DNA from: Juglans regia
Taxonomy: Eukaryota > Streptophyta > Magnoliopsida > Fagales > Juglandaceae
Reading direction: 5' to 3'
Length of the DNA: 64,000 bases
NCBI RefSeq assembly: GCF_001411555.2
Contig: NC_049912.1
Coordinates: forward strand, 28,373,514-28,437,513
The position numbers were made by a program, and so were the translations under genes. Under the pieces are notes generated by a model. It saw only the letters and a list, made by a program, of their open reading frames with translations, was not told the DNA's origin and searched no databases. The stretch's first letter is position 1; each line of letters begins with the position of its first letter. This document shows positions 12,401 to 29,618 of this stretch, one piece after another.

Positions 12401-12991
12401 CTGAGAATCAAGAAATGTACAAGCAGCCTCCAGAGCAACTTCAAGAGCCCTAAACTCAAAAGGTAAATAGTCTGGTGATGGGCTTCCAAACACATCATCC
12501 AAATTTCTACTTCCCCTCCTCCGGTTCAAGCCTGTGGCATCTGACTGCCATACCTCACCCACAACATTTGTTGTCAATCGCCGTTGTAGCTCCACCACAT
12601 AATGCAATACAGAACTGTCTAGGGAATTTAATAATAGAACCTCATCGGCCGTGATAATACATCGAATCTGCTCCAAGTTCACAACAATAGCCTTCTCTCT
12701 ACCTAGGATTGTCGAGGGGTAAACAAATAGAGGATCCAATAAACGTAGATCACGGGCAGGAAGATCACAACGCCGCATCATAGTGAATTTGTCAACCTCA
12801 ATGACTTGGGAATTACCAGATGTATCAACACGAATCCAAGATCGAAGGCCTTGGCCCCGTTTCTTCAGCCCCAAAACATCCATACCCTGGAAAGGTTGCC
12901 GCCCAGAGGCTGAAGATCGATAAGCTGTATCTCTTAGGTTTATGGCTGAATGAGGTTTCGGAGGGAGCAATCGTTCTTTAAGATCAGCCAT
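9476..12991 (-). CDS. MRS2-1: Magnesium transporter, MRS2/CorA family (MRS2-1/MRS2-10 type)
   Basis: Five coding exons on the minus strand: 12401-12991, 10858-10986, 10167-10499, 10023-10070 and 9476-9706. They join in frame to 443 residues, about the length of Arabidopsis MRS2-1. The N-terminal soluble domain is strongly conserved. Two membrane helices lie near the C-terminus (about 379-398 and 415-434), with the signature Gly-Met-Asn at 399-401 ending the first. The start chosen is the Met of MADLKERLLPP, which matches the family; an in-frame upstream Met extends the frame without conservation. MRS2 proteins form pentameric Mg2+ channels; the closest relatives are reported at the vacuolar membrane. 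The first intron holds a LINE fragment. A non-coding 5' exon further upstream is likely but unresolved. Confidence 0.95.
11971..11988. repeat. Target-site duplication, left copy
   Basis: The 18-base sequence AAATAATTCTATTAAATG recurs at 12317-12334 with a single T-to-A difference. It brackets the LINE tail. Confidence 0.85.
11989..12316 (+). mobile_element. 5'-truncated LINE (non-LTR retrotransposon) 3' end
   Basis: This is the tail of a LINE inserted in the first coding intron of MRS2, opposite to the gene. It encodes the last residues of the RT-associated C-terminal domain (Trp-Lys-Met-Val-Pro-Leu-Cys-Leu-Met-Trp-Cys-Ile-Trp-Asn-Glu-Arg-Asn), then a stop, a 3' tail with AATAAA and a short A-run. 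It is flanked by an 18-base target-site duplication, 11971-11988 and 12317-12334, identical at 17 of 18 positions, so both ends are defined. The same Trp-Lys-Met...Glu-Arg-Asn motif occurs in the LINE at 36.6-38.2 kb. Confidence 0.88.
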
Positions 12992-13644
12992 TGACAATGA
13001 GCTTAAACTGCTGCAACTCATAAAACAGCTGACAATTACATTTACATGTTGCAACGACGTGATTAAAAATCATACCAACACAAAACTTGCTTACCTTGAC
13101 TAAACTTTACCCAAGATATCAAATGATTCACTCATTCATTAAAGGCCATTGTGTGAATGTTTTCTGATAGTTAAGTATATCTTAAGCTTTTAGCACATTC
13201 ATATTAAATATCTTGGAGATAAATAAGTAAATATAATAACAAAATGACCAAAGCAAAAACATGTGCTTTTGTATGATTACGAGTTCCATAGCTTTCGAAA
13301 ATTGAGACCCTTTTAGGTAGACATCACACGGCATTCAAATTCTCCAACTAAAGATGCTGCATTCTTTTGGAGCTAAACAACATAAAACATCATATTTATT
13401 TATTCTTCCACTCAATCCATCCACAAGCAAAAGGAGCAAAAATGAGTATCTTTCTGCAGGCCCTAATTTCTCATGATTCGAAGAACAAGCTTCAAGCAGC
13501 ATTTATGTTTCACCCGCGCGCGCATGAAAAAACAAATACTTGTTTTGTAAATAAAGCAGGTTATTACAAAGAATAAAAAACAAGAAGCATCGTAGTCAAC
13601 CTATGGGCGAAAACAAAAGTAACTACCTACAAGGTAGAAATTAG

Positions 13645-13690
13645 GGCGTTGTTCTCAGATGGATGGCGGCGTTGTTCTCAGATGGATGGC
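13645..13690. repeat. Exact 23-bp tandem duplication
   Basis: Two adjacent identical 23-base units (13645-13667 and 13668-13690), each starting GGCGTTGTTCTCAGATGG. They lie in the presumed 5' leader or promoter of the minus-strand MRS2 gene. The exact identity suggests a recent event. Confidence 0.9.
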
Positions 13691-15055
13691 CTGGAATCCT
13701 GGATGGATTACCACGTCGATAGCACCGATTGGTATTGCAAAAATCTGCAGCTTAAAATACGAAGAGAACAAAAATCAAACAAAAAAAGTTAAATATTAGA
13801 AAAAGAGAAAAGGAAAGCTCTAGATTTACCAGAGACAGAACTCTCTCGGAGGAAGGTTGGGAAGGCTGGGGAGCCAAACAATCTGGTGCCCAAGAATTTT
13901 TCTCCAATTAAATGTGATCGTCGTGTCGTTTTCGTAATTGTACAACAAAAACAAGAGGTCTCCTCTGCCTCTTCGTAATTGGGGGTAAATTCATGAAACT
14001 TTAGGGGGATTTATGCAATTTGAACCTTTTCTTTCCCTCAAACTAATTCAATTCGCTCAATCATGGAATCAATCAATCAATCAATAAAATACTTCTATAG
14101 ATTCCGTGCTCATGCGGTAAATAAATAAATATTATTTCGTTAAAAATAAAAATTAATTTTGAGAATTTTTTTTTTTTAAAAGTTGCTATGTTTTTTATTT
14201 TTAAACTTTTTTTTGTTTGAAAACATGTTAATAATGCTTTTATAAAATTAATTATTTAATTATTTTTCAATTTTTAATTTTTATGAAAACATTACTTTTT
14301 CTTCATGTTTTACCTTTTTATTTAAAATAAGATAAATGATATTTTTACCGAGAAAACCTATCAACAAAATCCACTGATTGGATTTTTTTTATTTAATAGT
14401 TAAAGAAATATATATTTTTTTTAATATTTGAAAAAAAAATTTGATCCTTTGTGAGAATTATACTATTTAATTTACACGCTTATATATGATTTAACATGAT
14501 CTATAATATTTATTTTATAATAAAAATAATTATATAATTTGATCATATCATATTAAATCACGTAAATATATAAAATTTTCGTATAAAATTTCCTGTGTAG
14601 ACCAAATACTTCAAAGTTTATTTTCTCTATTTCTTCTTCCATATGATATTATCATATGCGTACGAGTTATTTTATTTATAAGTTAACGTAAAGATTATTT
14701 TCTGATGTGAAAGTAATCTACTAATAAATTAGATCTGTGCATTATTATTGATATCATAAAAAAATTTTGCAAAAGAAACTTCAATTTAAATTATAAAATT
14801 TTATTTAATCTTATAAGATAATTAAAATTAAAACCTTGTTGAATTTGGTAGGCATAGCCATACCAAGAATACAATTATGGAGCCATCCCTTAAGCCCAAG
14901 TTGTAAATTCGAAACCCACAAAGGAATAATAATGCCAAAATAAGAGTAATATTTAAGGAACTTTTTGCACTTTTCATTAGCAAATGATGGGCCAATACCT
15001 AAGCCTCAGCTATTTACAAAGGTGAATTATAGACAATAAAACCACGATTATGGTT

Positions 15056-15080
15056 GAGAGAGAGAGAGAGAGAGAGAGAA
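15056..15080. repeat. (GA)n microsatellite
   Basis: A GA dinucleotide run in the 3' flank of the J-domain gene. A second GA run lies in that gene's second intron at about 16457-16479. Confidence 0.9.
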
Positions 15081-15122
15081 GTCGGTCCAACTCTTTAGTG
15101 ATTTTTAATTTACAGCCTTCAT

Positions 15123-17090
15123 TCAAATATAAGGATTAATATGAGACGTGTAGTCACGAATTCCTGCTCCTTCCCATCCCATCCACTCCTCCCACAAGTC
15201 CCAATCAGGATCGTTCATTCCTCTCATCGACTCATCGGCATCTTCATCGTACGACTCGTACATCTCCGGTGCAATGGATTCCTCTCTCAAATTACTCATC
15301 ACGGTCTGTTTAAAATTCACACACAAAAATATCAATCAAGAGTTAGCCAAATATCACAATCTGCTCATCACGATCATACCAAAATCAATCACATAATTAT
15401 ATAGATATATATAGAAAAATTATAGTTGAAGTCATTATCCCGTGCAATATTTTGAAAAATGTTAATAAATAATTATATATAATTTTCTCAGTTTGTTCAA
15501 ATTTATATAATTTGAAACTGGAAATTAATTAATTATATATATATATATATCTAAAAGGTTGGAATATTTTGAGAGATATTTATATAATTTTGACAATCCG
15601 GAAAATTGATTATTTTTTCTTCATCTAGCCAACAACCCCCGTAATTACCTAAAAACAAAATATAAAAACGTAAATAGGAAAAATAATATTGAAAATGAGG
15701 ACAAAAGGTGATGTGTAGTGGGAACCAGTCCCATCAATATTATCGGTTGATAAGCAAACAAATTATTATTATTTTTTTAAGTTTATAATCCGCTTTTAGA
15801 GGAATCACCAACCATGGAATGATTACAAATTTTGAATATGCGAGGCATAGATGTGCTCTTAAGTCTTAAGCCCTATTAATTTATATACAATAATTGAGTA
15901 TATATATATATATAGCTTTTTCAATCAAGCACTAATATTTTACTTCTTCTTTTGCCGAGGCTTAAAAATAATGATTATTATTTTTTAATTTTTTTTTTAT
16001 TTTTAATCAACGCTGGTGGTATTAATTAATCTGTTACAAATCTGATCAATCTATTTTACACGTTAAAAAAAATTAATTTAGATAAAATTGAGATGAAGTT
16101 GAATAAAATATTATTATAATATTATTTTTTAATATTAATATTATTTTATAATTTAAAAAATAAAATTATTTATTATATTTTATTTAAAAATCTTAAAAAA
16201 TTGTAAGGATTAGAGATAGATTCTTAAAAAAAATTATAATCAACAACACATCTTTTTCAAATTATAAAATAATAATAATATTTTAAAATGTTATCTAAAA
16301 TAAAAAAATTCTAATCTCACTATCAAGCATACCCTTATAATATTAGTTTTACGCGTAATAATGTGCCTCTCTGATATTATGCAATAATATAATAAGAAAC
16401 GAGAAAATACTAAACAAAATGGTGCAAATCCAGGTCCAAAACCCCAGAAATCCACAGAGAGAGAGAGAGAGAGAGAGAAGGAATAGGCTGTACGTACATC
16501 GTAAGCTTCGTTGATCAGATGAAATTGCACTCCACAATTGTTTCCTCTGCATACGTCCGGATGATACTGAAAGAACCCAAAATCAAACGAAATTAGTTTT
16601 GAAATTAAAACCTTTATTTTTCAACAAAAAGGACTATAAAGCCAATAAAATTGACAAAAAATCGACCAAGAAAATAATCTGAAATAAGTTTCAAAAAATA
16701 AATGTTTTTTTTTTTAATAAGAACAAAGGAAAATCAGTTTTCCAATCACCAGATCTTAAAATGGAACTCCTAAATTCAAACCGAATCAACAGAACCCAGA
16801 ACAAGATGAATCATATCAAACACAAACAAGTTCCCGGAAATCTAAAGAATTTAAAACCAAATTACCTGTAAAGCAAGCTGTCTGAAAGCTTTCTTGACCT
16901 CAGATTCAGAGGCACCGTGTTCGATCCTCAGAGTCTTGTAGGGATCCATAACAGAAGAAGAAGAAGAAGCAGAACAAACCGTAACCCTATTCACCATCTT
17001 CTTCTTCCTCTGCCCATTCCTGAGCTGAAACCAAGCAGAAGAAGAAGACCCATTACCACCAATAAGTCCAGTAGCAGCAGCGGCAGCCAT
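15123..17090 (-). CDS. J8: Chloroplast J-domain protein, DnaJ 8 type
   Basis: Three exons on the minus strand: 16866-17090, 16498-16566 and 15123-15305, giving 158 residues (the Arabidopsis protein is about the same size). Residues 1-45 are rich in Ala, Ser and basic residues and poor in acids, as in a chloroplast transit peptide. The J domain starts near Met-Asp-Pro-Tyr-Lys-Thr-Leu and has the essential His-Pro-Asp at 77-79, so it should stimulate a stromal Hsp70. The acidic C-terminal tail ends with a conserved stretch containing Asn-Asp-Pro-Asp and Glu-Glu-Trp-Met-Gly-Trp-Glu. There is no Gly/Phe linker or zinc-finger, so it is a type C J protein. Its clients are unknown from sequence; plastid location is inferred. 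Confidence 0.94.
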
Positions 17091-19410
17091 TAGTCTAACG
17101 TAAACTCCAGAGAATCCAAAAACCCAATACGCAATACCACCAACCCGTTCAAGCCCCGGGCTTTAAATAAAGCGAAAACAACTTGCTTTAAATAAAAATA
17201 ATAAAAACAATCACAAAAGGAAGGTTCTTGCCCTGAAGCGATCCGATGGACACGGCAAACTGATAGAGGCCTAGGAAGGCTTTGAACTTTGAAACGGTAT
17301 AAGTTTCTTGGGAACTGGAATGAATGATGAATGAACCTTTAAGAGATAAAAAAAAAGTAGAATAGGACTGAAAAGAGCGACTTTTCTATGGTTTTATATA
17401 GGGAAAATCCGTGGGGTAGGGATAGGCGGTCCTTATCCAATGGGTCTGGTATTATGGTGACGTGTTCCGTCGTATTTTGTGGAGTGGAGTGGATGAGAAG
17501 AGACATAGGATCCTATGCTTATCTGTTCTGTTCCTTTTCTTAATCGGTCCTAGTCAGAAATAGAGACTTTTGTTTTGGGGTTTATCCTTTATTCCGGGTA
17601 TATCCTATTTTCATTTGTAATCTTTATTTTTATTTTATTTTTTCACTGTTTCAGTTTTTTTAAAATTAAAAAAATGATATTTATAATCATTAAATATATA
17701 AATAATTTTTTATTTTTTAAATAAATAAATACAAAATTTATATAAAAAAAATTAATTTTTTTAATAATAAACTATATTTTTTAAAGAGATCATATAATAT
17801 TTATATATTCTGTAAGTAACATTATTATTAAAATCAACTTAATTGTTTTGCCCCAATTTTGTTTTCTGACTTCTTATTGTGCATGTGGTTATCTTTTCAT
17901 TTATATAAATGTAATGGCATTTTCATGTTGATATTTCTTCCCCTCTGACCAAGTTTTTCTTTTTCTTTATGGTCACGTTTTCCATGATGCTTCCAATAAT
18001 GCACAAATTTCACATACTATATGCACTACTCTATGTGGATGGAGGCATAAAAGATGGGAATTCCGGCCATGAGGGTAGTAGAAGATGAAATATTTGGGAA
18101 ATAAACTAAATACAAGGAAAACGGAGGGCAAAAATCTAAAAAACAGTTGGCAATGGCATACTGACACGCGGTAATATTTATGCGGTCTGAGACAAAATTT
18201 AAGGTGGCCAAAGCGCATTTTCCTCGTGACTCCAAAATTATTAAATTAATGAAAGTGTTTTTTATTTAAACAAAAAATGGTTTAAAATAGCAGCATCCGG
18301 TTTATCGGATGCATTTAACTGAATGGATAAGGAGATCCTGCATGACTCCACACGTGGCACCACGCATGCCGGCCAGCAGCTTAACTTTGAACTTTTCGTT
18401 ACCCTTTTACGCACCGGGTTTTCTGACCAATCACCAATTTTTTTTTTTTAATATTTATCCGTTAAGGTTGCTAAATAGGATAATGATGATAGATTTATCT
18501 TACCACTCTTTTATTACTACTAGTAAGGGCAGACACGTGTATTGCACGTGTGCCCAATTGAAAAAATATGAAAAATCTGTTATTATCAATCCATAATGAA
18601 CAACAAAATAACAATTTAAATTTATACAATTTCTTAATTTAAAATATCAATGATAGAGTTTTACCTATATTTTAAAATTTTATTTCTGATCATAAAAAAT
18701 ATAATATATATTGTGCAAAATATTGATAATCATAATATAGAAATTTTAATTATAAATTGACAGATTTATGTTTATATTTTTTTAAAAAAATTATTGTTTA
18801 CAATATATATTATACACATGATATGCATAATGTTTATAACTATAATACAACAATTTACGAGAAACAAGTCACAATTTTGGGATGCATGCGACCGATTTTA
18901 ATAATCGTTAAGTATCCCAATGATATTATTATAAACAGAAGAAAAAATGAGAAAAAAAATGCAGAATGGATGATGTATTAAAAATTGTGTTTGAATTTGG
19001 TTTGGTTTTATGTATATGAGCATGATTTTATTACTCTTGTTATAGAAATGCATAGATATTGTTGAGTCTCTTTTTTTTTTTTTTTAATAAAATTGTTGAG
19101 TCTGTTTGAGTTTTATTGTCTGTCATGTATATCGGTATGATCTATTTGATCATAGTGCAAAAATTCAGAGATCATAGTTCAGTATGATTTCATGTAAGAA
19201 GACAATATTGTTATTCTACAAAGGAAAACTAGAAAGTAAAAATGATTAAATTTGGTTATAAAATCAGGAGTAAAAGAAGAAAAAAGTAATAGACTGAAAT
19301 TCAAAAAAAAAAAAGGTAATAGACTGAGCGTAAGAAAGAATGAGAAAAACATGGACATATTTGGAAAGAATGAGTAGCAGACCTCTGATATAAAGCCCTT
19401 TGATATAAGG

Positions 19411-19450
19411 GTGGCTCTACACCACTGCTCTCAGTCCCGCTGGGAGCCAC
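19411..19450. repeat. Short inverted repeat (hairpin)
   Basis: GTGGCTC at 19411-19417 is the exact reverse complement of GAGCCAC at 19444-19450, with a 26-base loop. The surrounding sequence looks like a decayed small DNA transposon. Confidence 0.5.
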
Positions 19451-22156
19451 ATATAGTGTAAAATATAGTGTTTTTTTATTTTATTTTTTTATATATATAT
19501 ATATTTTTTAACACTATAAAATATTTAAAAAAATAAAAAAATTATAATATTATTAAAAAATACTTACTTAATCACTAAGTAAAAAAAAATAAAAAAAGAA
19601 ATATAGCAATACCGAAAGCAAAACCAAAAGCGGTAAGAGTAGCATTATTCTTGATATAAAGGCCCTGTTCATGGAAATGAGGGGCAGAAACGTAAAATCA
19701 TGAATAAAACAAAAACAAACCGATGGAAGAAAAGGGAAAACAACTAAAAAAATAGGGGCAAAATCGGTATAAATAACATAGCCGAGGGACAGAAACGGGA
19801 AAGAAATACAAATGAAGAATAAAATTGAAAAAAAAAAAGAGATAAACCAATACCTGCTTATTGGCACTTATTATATATAAGATATAATATATTTTTATTT
19901 TTATTATTTTATTTTAAGTATTTTTTTAACATTCTTAATCAATAAATATAAATTAAAAAATATATACAATTTTACGAATAGTTACTTTCTTAATTATTAA
20001 GTACAAATAAATAAATAAATAGTAAATAGATAGTAATAAATAGTAAGCTTATCATTATTTTGTTGAAACAATTATATATATATTTTGTTTTTGTAAAAAT
20101 AAAAATAAAAAATCATATTCATTCATTAGCAGTATTTCCTTCCTGAAATATTTTAAAAGTTTCAAAATTTTTTATAATTTCATTTTCAAACATATTAAAA
20201 TAAAATTAAAAACTATTTTCAATTTTTAATTTCTTATCTAATCATTACATAATTATTATTTAAATACATGCGAGTAATGTTAAATATAGTAGTGAAATGC
20301 GCAAGTATCGTGTAATTATTTTAAAAAATAATGTGGTCTATTATTAAAAAATTAATTTTTTACGTAAGGTCCTGTATTTACTCATTTTTTTTAAATGATT
20401 ACGCAGCACTTATGCACTCCAAGACTATAAATATCCTTTCTTAATACAAATTTCAGAACAAAATTATGTTACAAAATCATATTCAAATAACCTTTTAACT
20501 TTATCTATTTACTTTCACAAACTCAAATACAATATTTATATTCAACTTTTTTCTCTATCTCATTTCCTAAAACATAATCTCAAACAAATTCTCGCAATTC
20601 TAAAATATTTCCAAACATTTTAAATAGAATTTTACTTTAAAATGCGTCACATTAATCATTTGTGAATAGCTACCTTTTCAATGTGAAAGTTTTATTTTAT
20701 CATTAGATAATATTATGATAAATTGAGACGAAAATATCATAGATAATATTTTAAAAAAATATATAATCATCTAATAATTAATGGGTAATAACACTATAAT
20801 AAAAGGATAGGACATTAGCTCAAAAAACAACTTTCATTATAAGTACTTATAATTGTATCTAAGACTATAATATGTATAAGTTGGGCATTGCATGAAAACT
20901 TAAACTTTATGTCGTGACCAATATAACATGTTATTATATGGACATGTCCTTTTGAACTTCTCAAAGTCTCTGTGTCTTCCAATAAGAGAGGCATTTACCT
21001 GTAAAAATGGACTCGAAAAATATTTATTTATTATCTTGAATTTTGTTATCTCATTCAATTAATTGATGTGTCATATTATAAGTAATTTTTTTGTTTAGAT
21101 AATTAATTTAATTAATTGCATCATCATCCATCAATCGATGTAGATGGAGATGGAGATGACTAAAGAAAGAGAGATTAGAAAGAAGATAGGTGCCACAAGA
21201 GTTTATATAGTCCATCCATCTCAAATTGGGCCTTAGTCCTACCCAACTCCAAACAAAGTCAAAAGGGTCAAAAACCCATTTATAAACAAACTCGACTCAT
21301 CTCAAATTGGGCCTTCACTTATTTTTTTTTTAATAATTGGAAACTTATTTTTTTTTAATAAATCAACATTTATCATTTAAAAAAAAAACCCCCCAAAAAC
21401 TAACTATAAATATAATTTCACATCTCCTAAAAGCCCGAGGAAGTTTGGCAAGAGCACTAGTAGTGAGATAGCTATAGTTAAATTTATTGTTGTAAAAAAA
21501 AGGACCATTAAGAAATTATATTATTTGAAATAATATGACCAGTAGAAAATTAATATATATTTTTTTCATAAAAAATAAATATTTCAATTATAATTAGAAT
21601 TAAAATAAATGAAAATATCAAAATTAATATTTTAATAAAATAATTATAGATTTAGAGAATTTGTTATTTGATTTAAGCATTTATCATATAACTACTTTTT
21701 AAGCAACTGGTCCAAATTGAGGTTATAATTATTAAGGTTCAAATCATTGAGGAAGTTAACATACATGTAACGTCAATTTGTTTTTATATGACTAACTACG
21801 TCCTATTGGTTCTGTATATTTTTTATTTTTTTAGTAATGATATATACACAATATATTGTATAATAATGTTATAAAATGAGGATATTTTTATAAAATAATG
21901 TTATTTTTATAAGATATTTTATAAAAATACCATTCATTTAAAATATAGTTGTATAAAATATTTAAAAAATATTGTGTGTAAATTATTATTATTATTTTTT
22001 TTTTTGTATATGCTATTTAGTTGTTTGCATTTGATTAACAAGCTAAATCCACCCATGATCTGGTCCATCGCGCGCGCTTTGCTAGTAGGGATGGGCAGCG
22101 GGGGCCTGTCCCTCGCTACCCAGCCCCCGCATTGGCAGCTACTTGCTAAATTTTAA

Positions 22157-22635
22157 GAGCATTGGTATTGGATTAATCAAATACTTTTTCATCTTTAAAT
22201 TTAGTAAATATCATCCATATTTACTCTACATTGAATTAAATAAATTGTTTTCATCCAAACTATAAACTACAGTAAATCTATTATTCTTTTCAAATATGAA
22301 AAGAACTATACCAAGTCTAAAAGTATTTTTTGAGATTATTATATTAGAGATATGAGATTTTTATTCATATGAGATTTTACCATTTATATACATATGAGAT
22401 TATTATATTATAAATTGTTAGATTGTGAAAATAAAAATGAATATAATTTGTTAGAGATTATTAAAGATTATGAAAATAAAATAAAAATTAATTAAAAAAA
22501 AAAAAAATAAAAAATAATAAAATTTTTATCATTATAAAGAGGGTGATGACTAATCTAATGTAAATTTTAAGTTTTGAATGATTAATTAAAAATAAAAAAG
22601 TTATATATTAATTAAAATTTAAAAAAATTAGAAGA
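22157..22635. mobile_element. Degenerate PIF/Harbinger-like MITE, related to 29619-30107
   Basis: It begins GAGCATTGGTATTGGATTA directly after a TAA and runs collinear with the intact element at 29.6 kb for several hundred bases, with many substitutions. The right-hand inverted repeat cannot be found, so the right end is approximate and the copy is probably truncated or decayed. Confidence 0.7.
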
Positions 22636-23618
22636 AAACAAATTAGAAGAAACCGATCACTAATAAGGTATCGGAGTAAAGTCGGGTGGCCTCTGACTGA
22701 CTGAGAAAATCATCTCAACACCAAACCTATTTGATCCTTAATTTTGAAAACTGAAAGACTACTTTTTTTCTTTCACACGGGATGATGACCATGAGGGAGC
22801 AGATCGACGATTGCCACTACCCAAAGGCACACAAATATATTCAACGATCAGGAAGACCTGACCGGCCACGCCATGGCGGCCTATAAATTAAACAAGAGCT
22901 ACGTACGTACTACGTAGTGCTATTCTCTATAACTATATGTTATTGCCGGCCATTAACTGACCTCAGCTTAGACTCATATTATTTCACGACCGCCTCTATT
23001 ATTAATTTGGGCATTAATCTCATCATGCATAGCCGCATGAGTGGTTTGTCCGCACAAGATATTTCCCTTTTATCACATCATCATGTCATGTAGTAGTAAT
23101 AAAGGCCGCGCGCATTTATTTCTCACATGTCATATAGTCATTTGGGTTGGGGAAGGTGGGGGAGATGCCTATTAATTTGTACTGTCAATAAACAAATAAA
23201 TAACAGTCCCACCACAAAGAAGTACGTGATCCGATCCATCCTAGTGTCTCATCAGCACAGTCGTTGTGCTAATCGACCCAACTACCACCGTTATGATGGG
23301 CCAACGTACAGAGGAGTTATATTAATCTCTCCCACATGTTACAACTGCCTTCCACTAAACGTACACCAAAAATAGAAAAAAAAGAAAAAGAAAGATGAAG
23401 AAGATCAAAGAAGTGGGAGCAAGGAATCGTCTGGTGACTTTTTCAGCTCCACCGATGGTGATGAAAGAGAGTATAGGAGGATTATGGGGTTGGTGGGGGG
23501 AGGGGGATGATCAGGAAGAGACTAATAACAGGGGACCCGACTACTGCTTTAAGTCACCATCTCACCAACTCTCTCCCTCACAAGTCACAATATTGAAAGT
23601 ACACTCTTCTATTTAAAG

Positions 23619-23829
23619 TTAAGTTTGGGTAGATAAATATTTTTGTTTTATCTAATTATTAATTTTTTTTTAAATTTTTATATAAAAATATAATAAATTA
23701 TTTAATTTTTAAAATTTTAAAATAAAAAATAATATTAAAAAATATAATTTAAAAATATCTTATTTAATTAATATTTAAAATAATATCTTATTTTATTTTA
23801 TCTGGAGTATCTATCCAAACTCAACTTAA
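23619..23829. mobile_element. MITE with terminal inverted repeats
   Basis: The left end TTAAGTTTGGGTAGATA mirrors the right end, whose reverse complement starts TTAAGTTGAGTTTGGATAG. The interior is almost pure A/T with no coding capacity, as in a non-autonomous DNA transposon. The superfamily cannot be decided because the flanking duplication is ambiguous (TTTAAAG-like on both sides). Confidence 0.6.
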
Positions 23830-24884
23830 AGGATTGAGTGAATTCTACATGCTGACGTGACGGTTGGCCTGTTCTGGTCAACTTAGTTGGCGACGCGTAA
23901 GTAGTAGGTGAGTGATAAAACCGGTACTTCATCCCTCTTGGGTGTTTCTTCTTAAAGGTCTCGCTCACAGATCCAAATCAGAACCTCAACACCAAACAAA
24001 ACAAAAGGCCTTCCTTTCCGGCGGCCATCGATCGCTAACGTGTTCGTGATCTTCTTTCACCGGTAATTACTTCTTCCATGCATTTTGATCCAATTTTTTG
24101 TTTTGTTGATTCTTTTATTCTTGCAAATGACAGTACCCTGTCACTTCTTCTTTCTTGTGATATCGATCTTCTTTTCCGACTTAATGATGAACATTGAACA
24201 CTAGACCCTCTACTTATGGGCATATTAGGAGAAGTTGGATTTGGGATATACTTTTTTTTCTTCCTCGTAGTCGGAGAGTAGAGTCTAGATGACGAGAACT
24301 TCATGCTCTCTCTACAAGTCGGACTTGAGTTATAGTATGACCCTAGCCTCACGTGGATATCAATGGTTTATGAGTCAATGGATCACCAATAATCATGAGC
24401 GTTTTCGTGATGGGATTCGATTCTAAGACCGAGTTATTACTTTCAAACTGATGGTGGAATGAGATATTGTTTATTATATAGTGAAATTGAAAGTTAAATT
24501 ATATAGTGAAAAATAACTAATAATTAGATAAAATAAAATTATTTGTAAAAATAAATAAGACTTAAATCATTAATGGCGTGAGAATAAAATCACCCAATGC
24601 CTTTTATTGCCCTTTATGTTCGCTCGCCTGCATATCTTGCGTATCATAGTTAGTCCTAGGATCCAGAGGATAATTTTCATTATTGGGCACGACGGAGGAG
24701 CCTGGCACCTCTGATTTCCGGCCAAGCTCACGTTAGTTGTAATTAGCTAGTTAGGTCAACGAAAATGTTGAATTGAAAGACAAATTATCTTTTGAGTAAA
24801 CAAAAGTAGCAGCCAAATTTGAGGTTGACAAATTCAAAATGTTGAAAGCATAAATTTGAGCTGTAACAGGATTTTCGCCGACCG

Positions 24885-24891
24885 ACCAACC
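24885..24891 (+). promoter_or_regulatory. AC-II element (MYB site) upstream of HCT
   Basis: An exact ACCAACC, the AC-II form of the element bound by lignin-regulating MYB factors (MYB46, MYB58 and MYB63 types). It lies about 150 bases before the HCT start codon and two bases before an AC-III element. Confidence 0.65.
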
Positions 24892-24892
24892 C

Positions 24893-24899
24893 ACCTAAC
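24893..24899 (+). promoter_or_regulatory. AC-III element (MYB site) upstream of HCT
   Basis: An exact ACCTAAC, the AC-III form, almost touching the AC-II element. Close pairing of AC elements is common in phenylpropanoid gene promoters. Confidence 0.6.
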
Positions 24900-24967
24900 A
24901 ATTTTTTTGTTGTAATTTCCAAAGCATCGTAGATTCGTAGGTGATTCGTGGGTACGTACGTACGTAG

Positions 24968-29159
<4,192 letters not shown>

Positions 29160-29615
29160 GGGAATGAAAAAGCATGAGGAACCCTTCCAGGCTGAATTGT
29201 GGCGTCTCATCTTCGGGTATACCCCAAATTTTCCTTAGGTGGTTGTTTTTTTATTGTTTCCATAGTGCTTTTTTATTCGTTATAATTTGTGTCACAGACT
29301 TGTTTAAGCTGAAATCTGACATGTTGATTAATTAAACTTTAGTACTGGACTTCGAAAAAATGTATTCTGATTTAATATTAAATTTATAAGAAGCATAATG
29401 TTTATATTATTAATAGATCGTTTAGATCGTGCAAGTTATTAATTGATGGAATAGCATCTGCTGATCCGTCTACACCTATAGATAGCAGGGGCTGTAAACG
29501 TACAAAAGATATAGAAAGGATAAACTGTGTCCTTAGACGGGCGGGGTGGATTATGGACTTTCCTTCATCGTGGGGCCGGGATTGGACTTCCTTGCTTCAA
29601 TGTTTCTTCGATGTA
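29160..29615. other. HCT 3' flank
   Basis: The HCT 3' untranslated region followed by spacer up to the MITE. No gene signal is seen. Confidence 0.5.
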
Positions 29616-29618
29616 TAA

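Larger units (their letters stand above)
12992..15122. other. MRS2 upstream region and AT-rich spacer
   Basis: The segment to about 13.9 kb probably contains the MRS2 5' leader, possibly a leader intron, and the promoter. It carries an exact 23-base tandem duplication at 13645-13690. From 14.0 to 14.85 kb the DNA is very AT-rich with no coding signal. A GA microsatellite sits at about 15056-15080, just beyond the 3' end of the J-domain gene. Confidence 0.5.
17091..23616. other. Long gene-poor intergenic region
   Basis: About 6.5 kb with no supportable gene. Up to about 17.5 kb it should hold the J8 leader and promoter. The rest is AT-rich with decayed small transposons: a short hairpin at 19411-19450 and a 3'-truncated copy at 22157 of the MITE found intact at 29.6 kb. 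A G/C-rich patch at about 22070-22140 stands out in composition and may be a fragment of an older repeat. All open frames are short and without family motifs. Confidence 0.55.
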
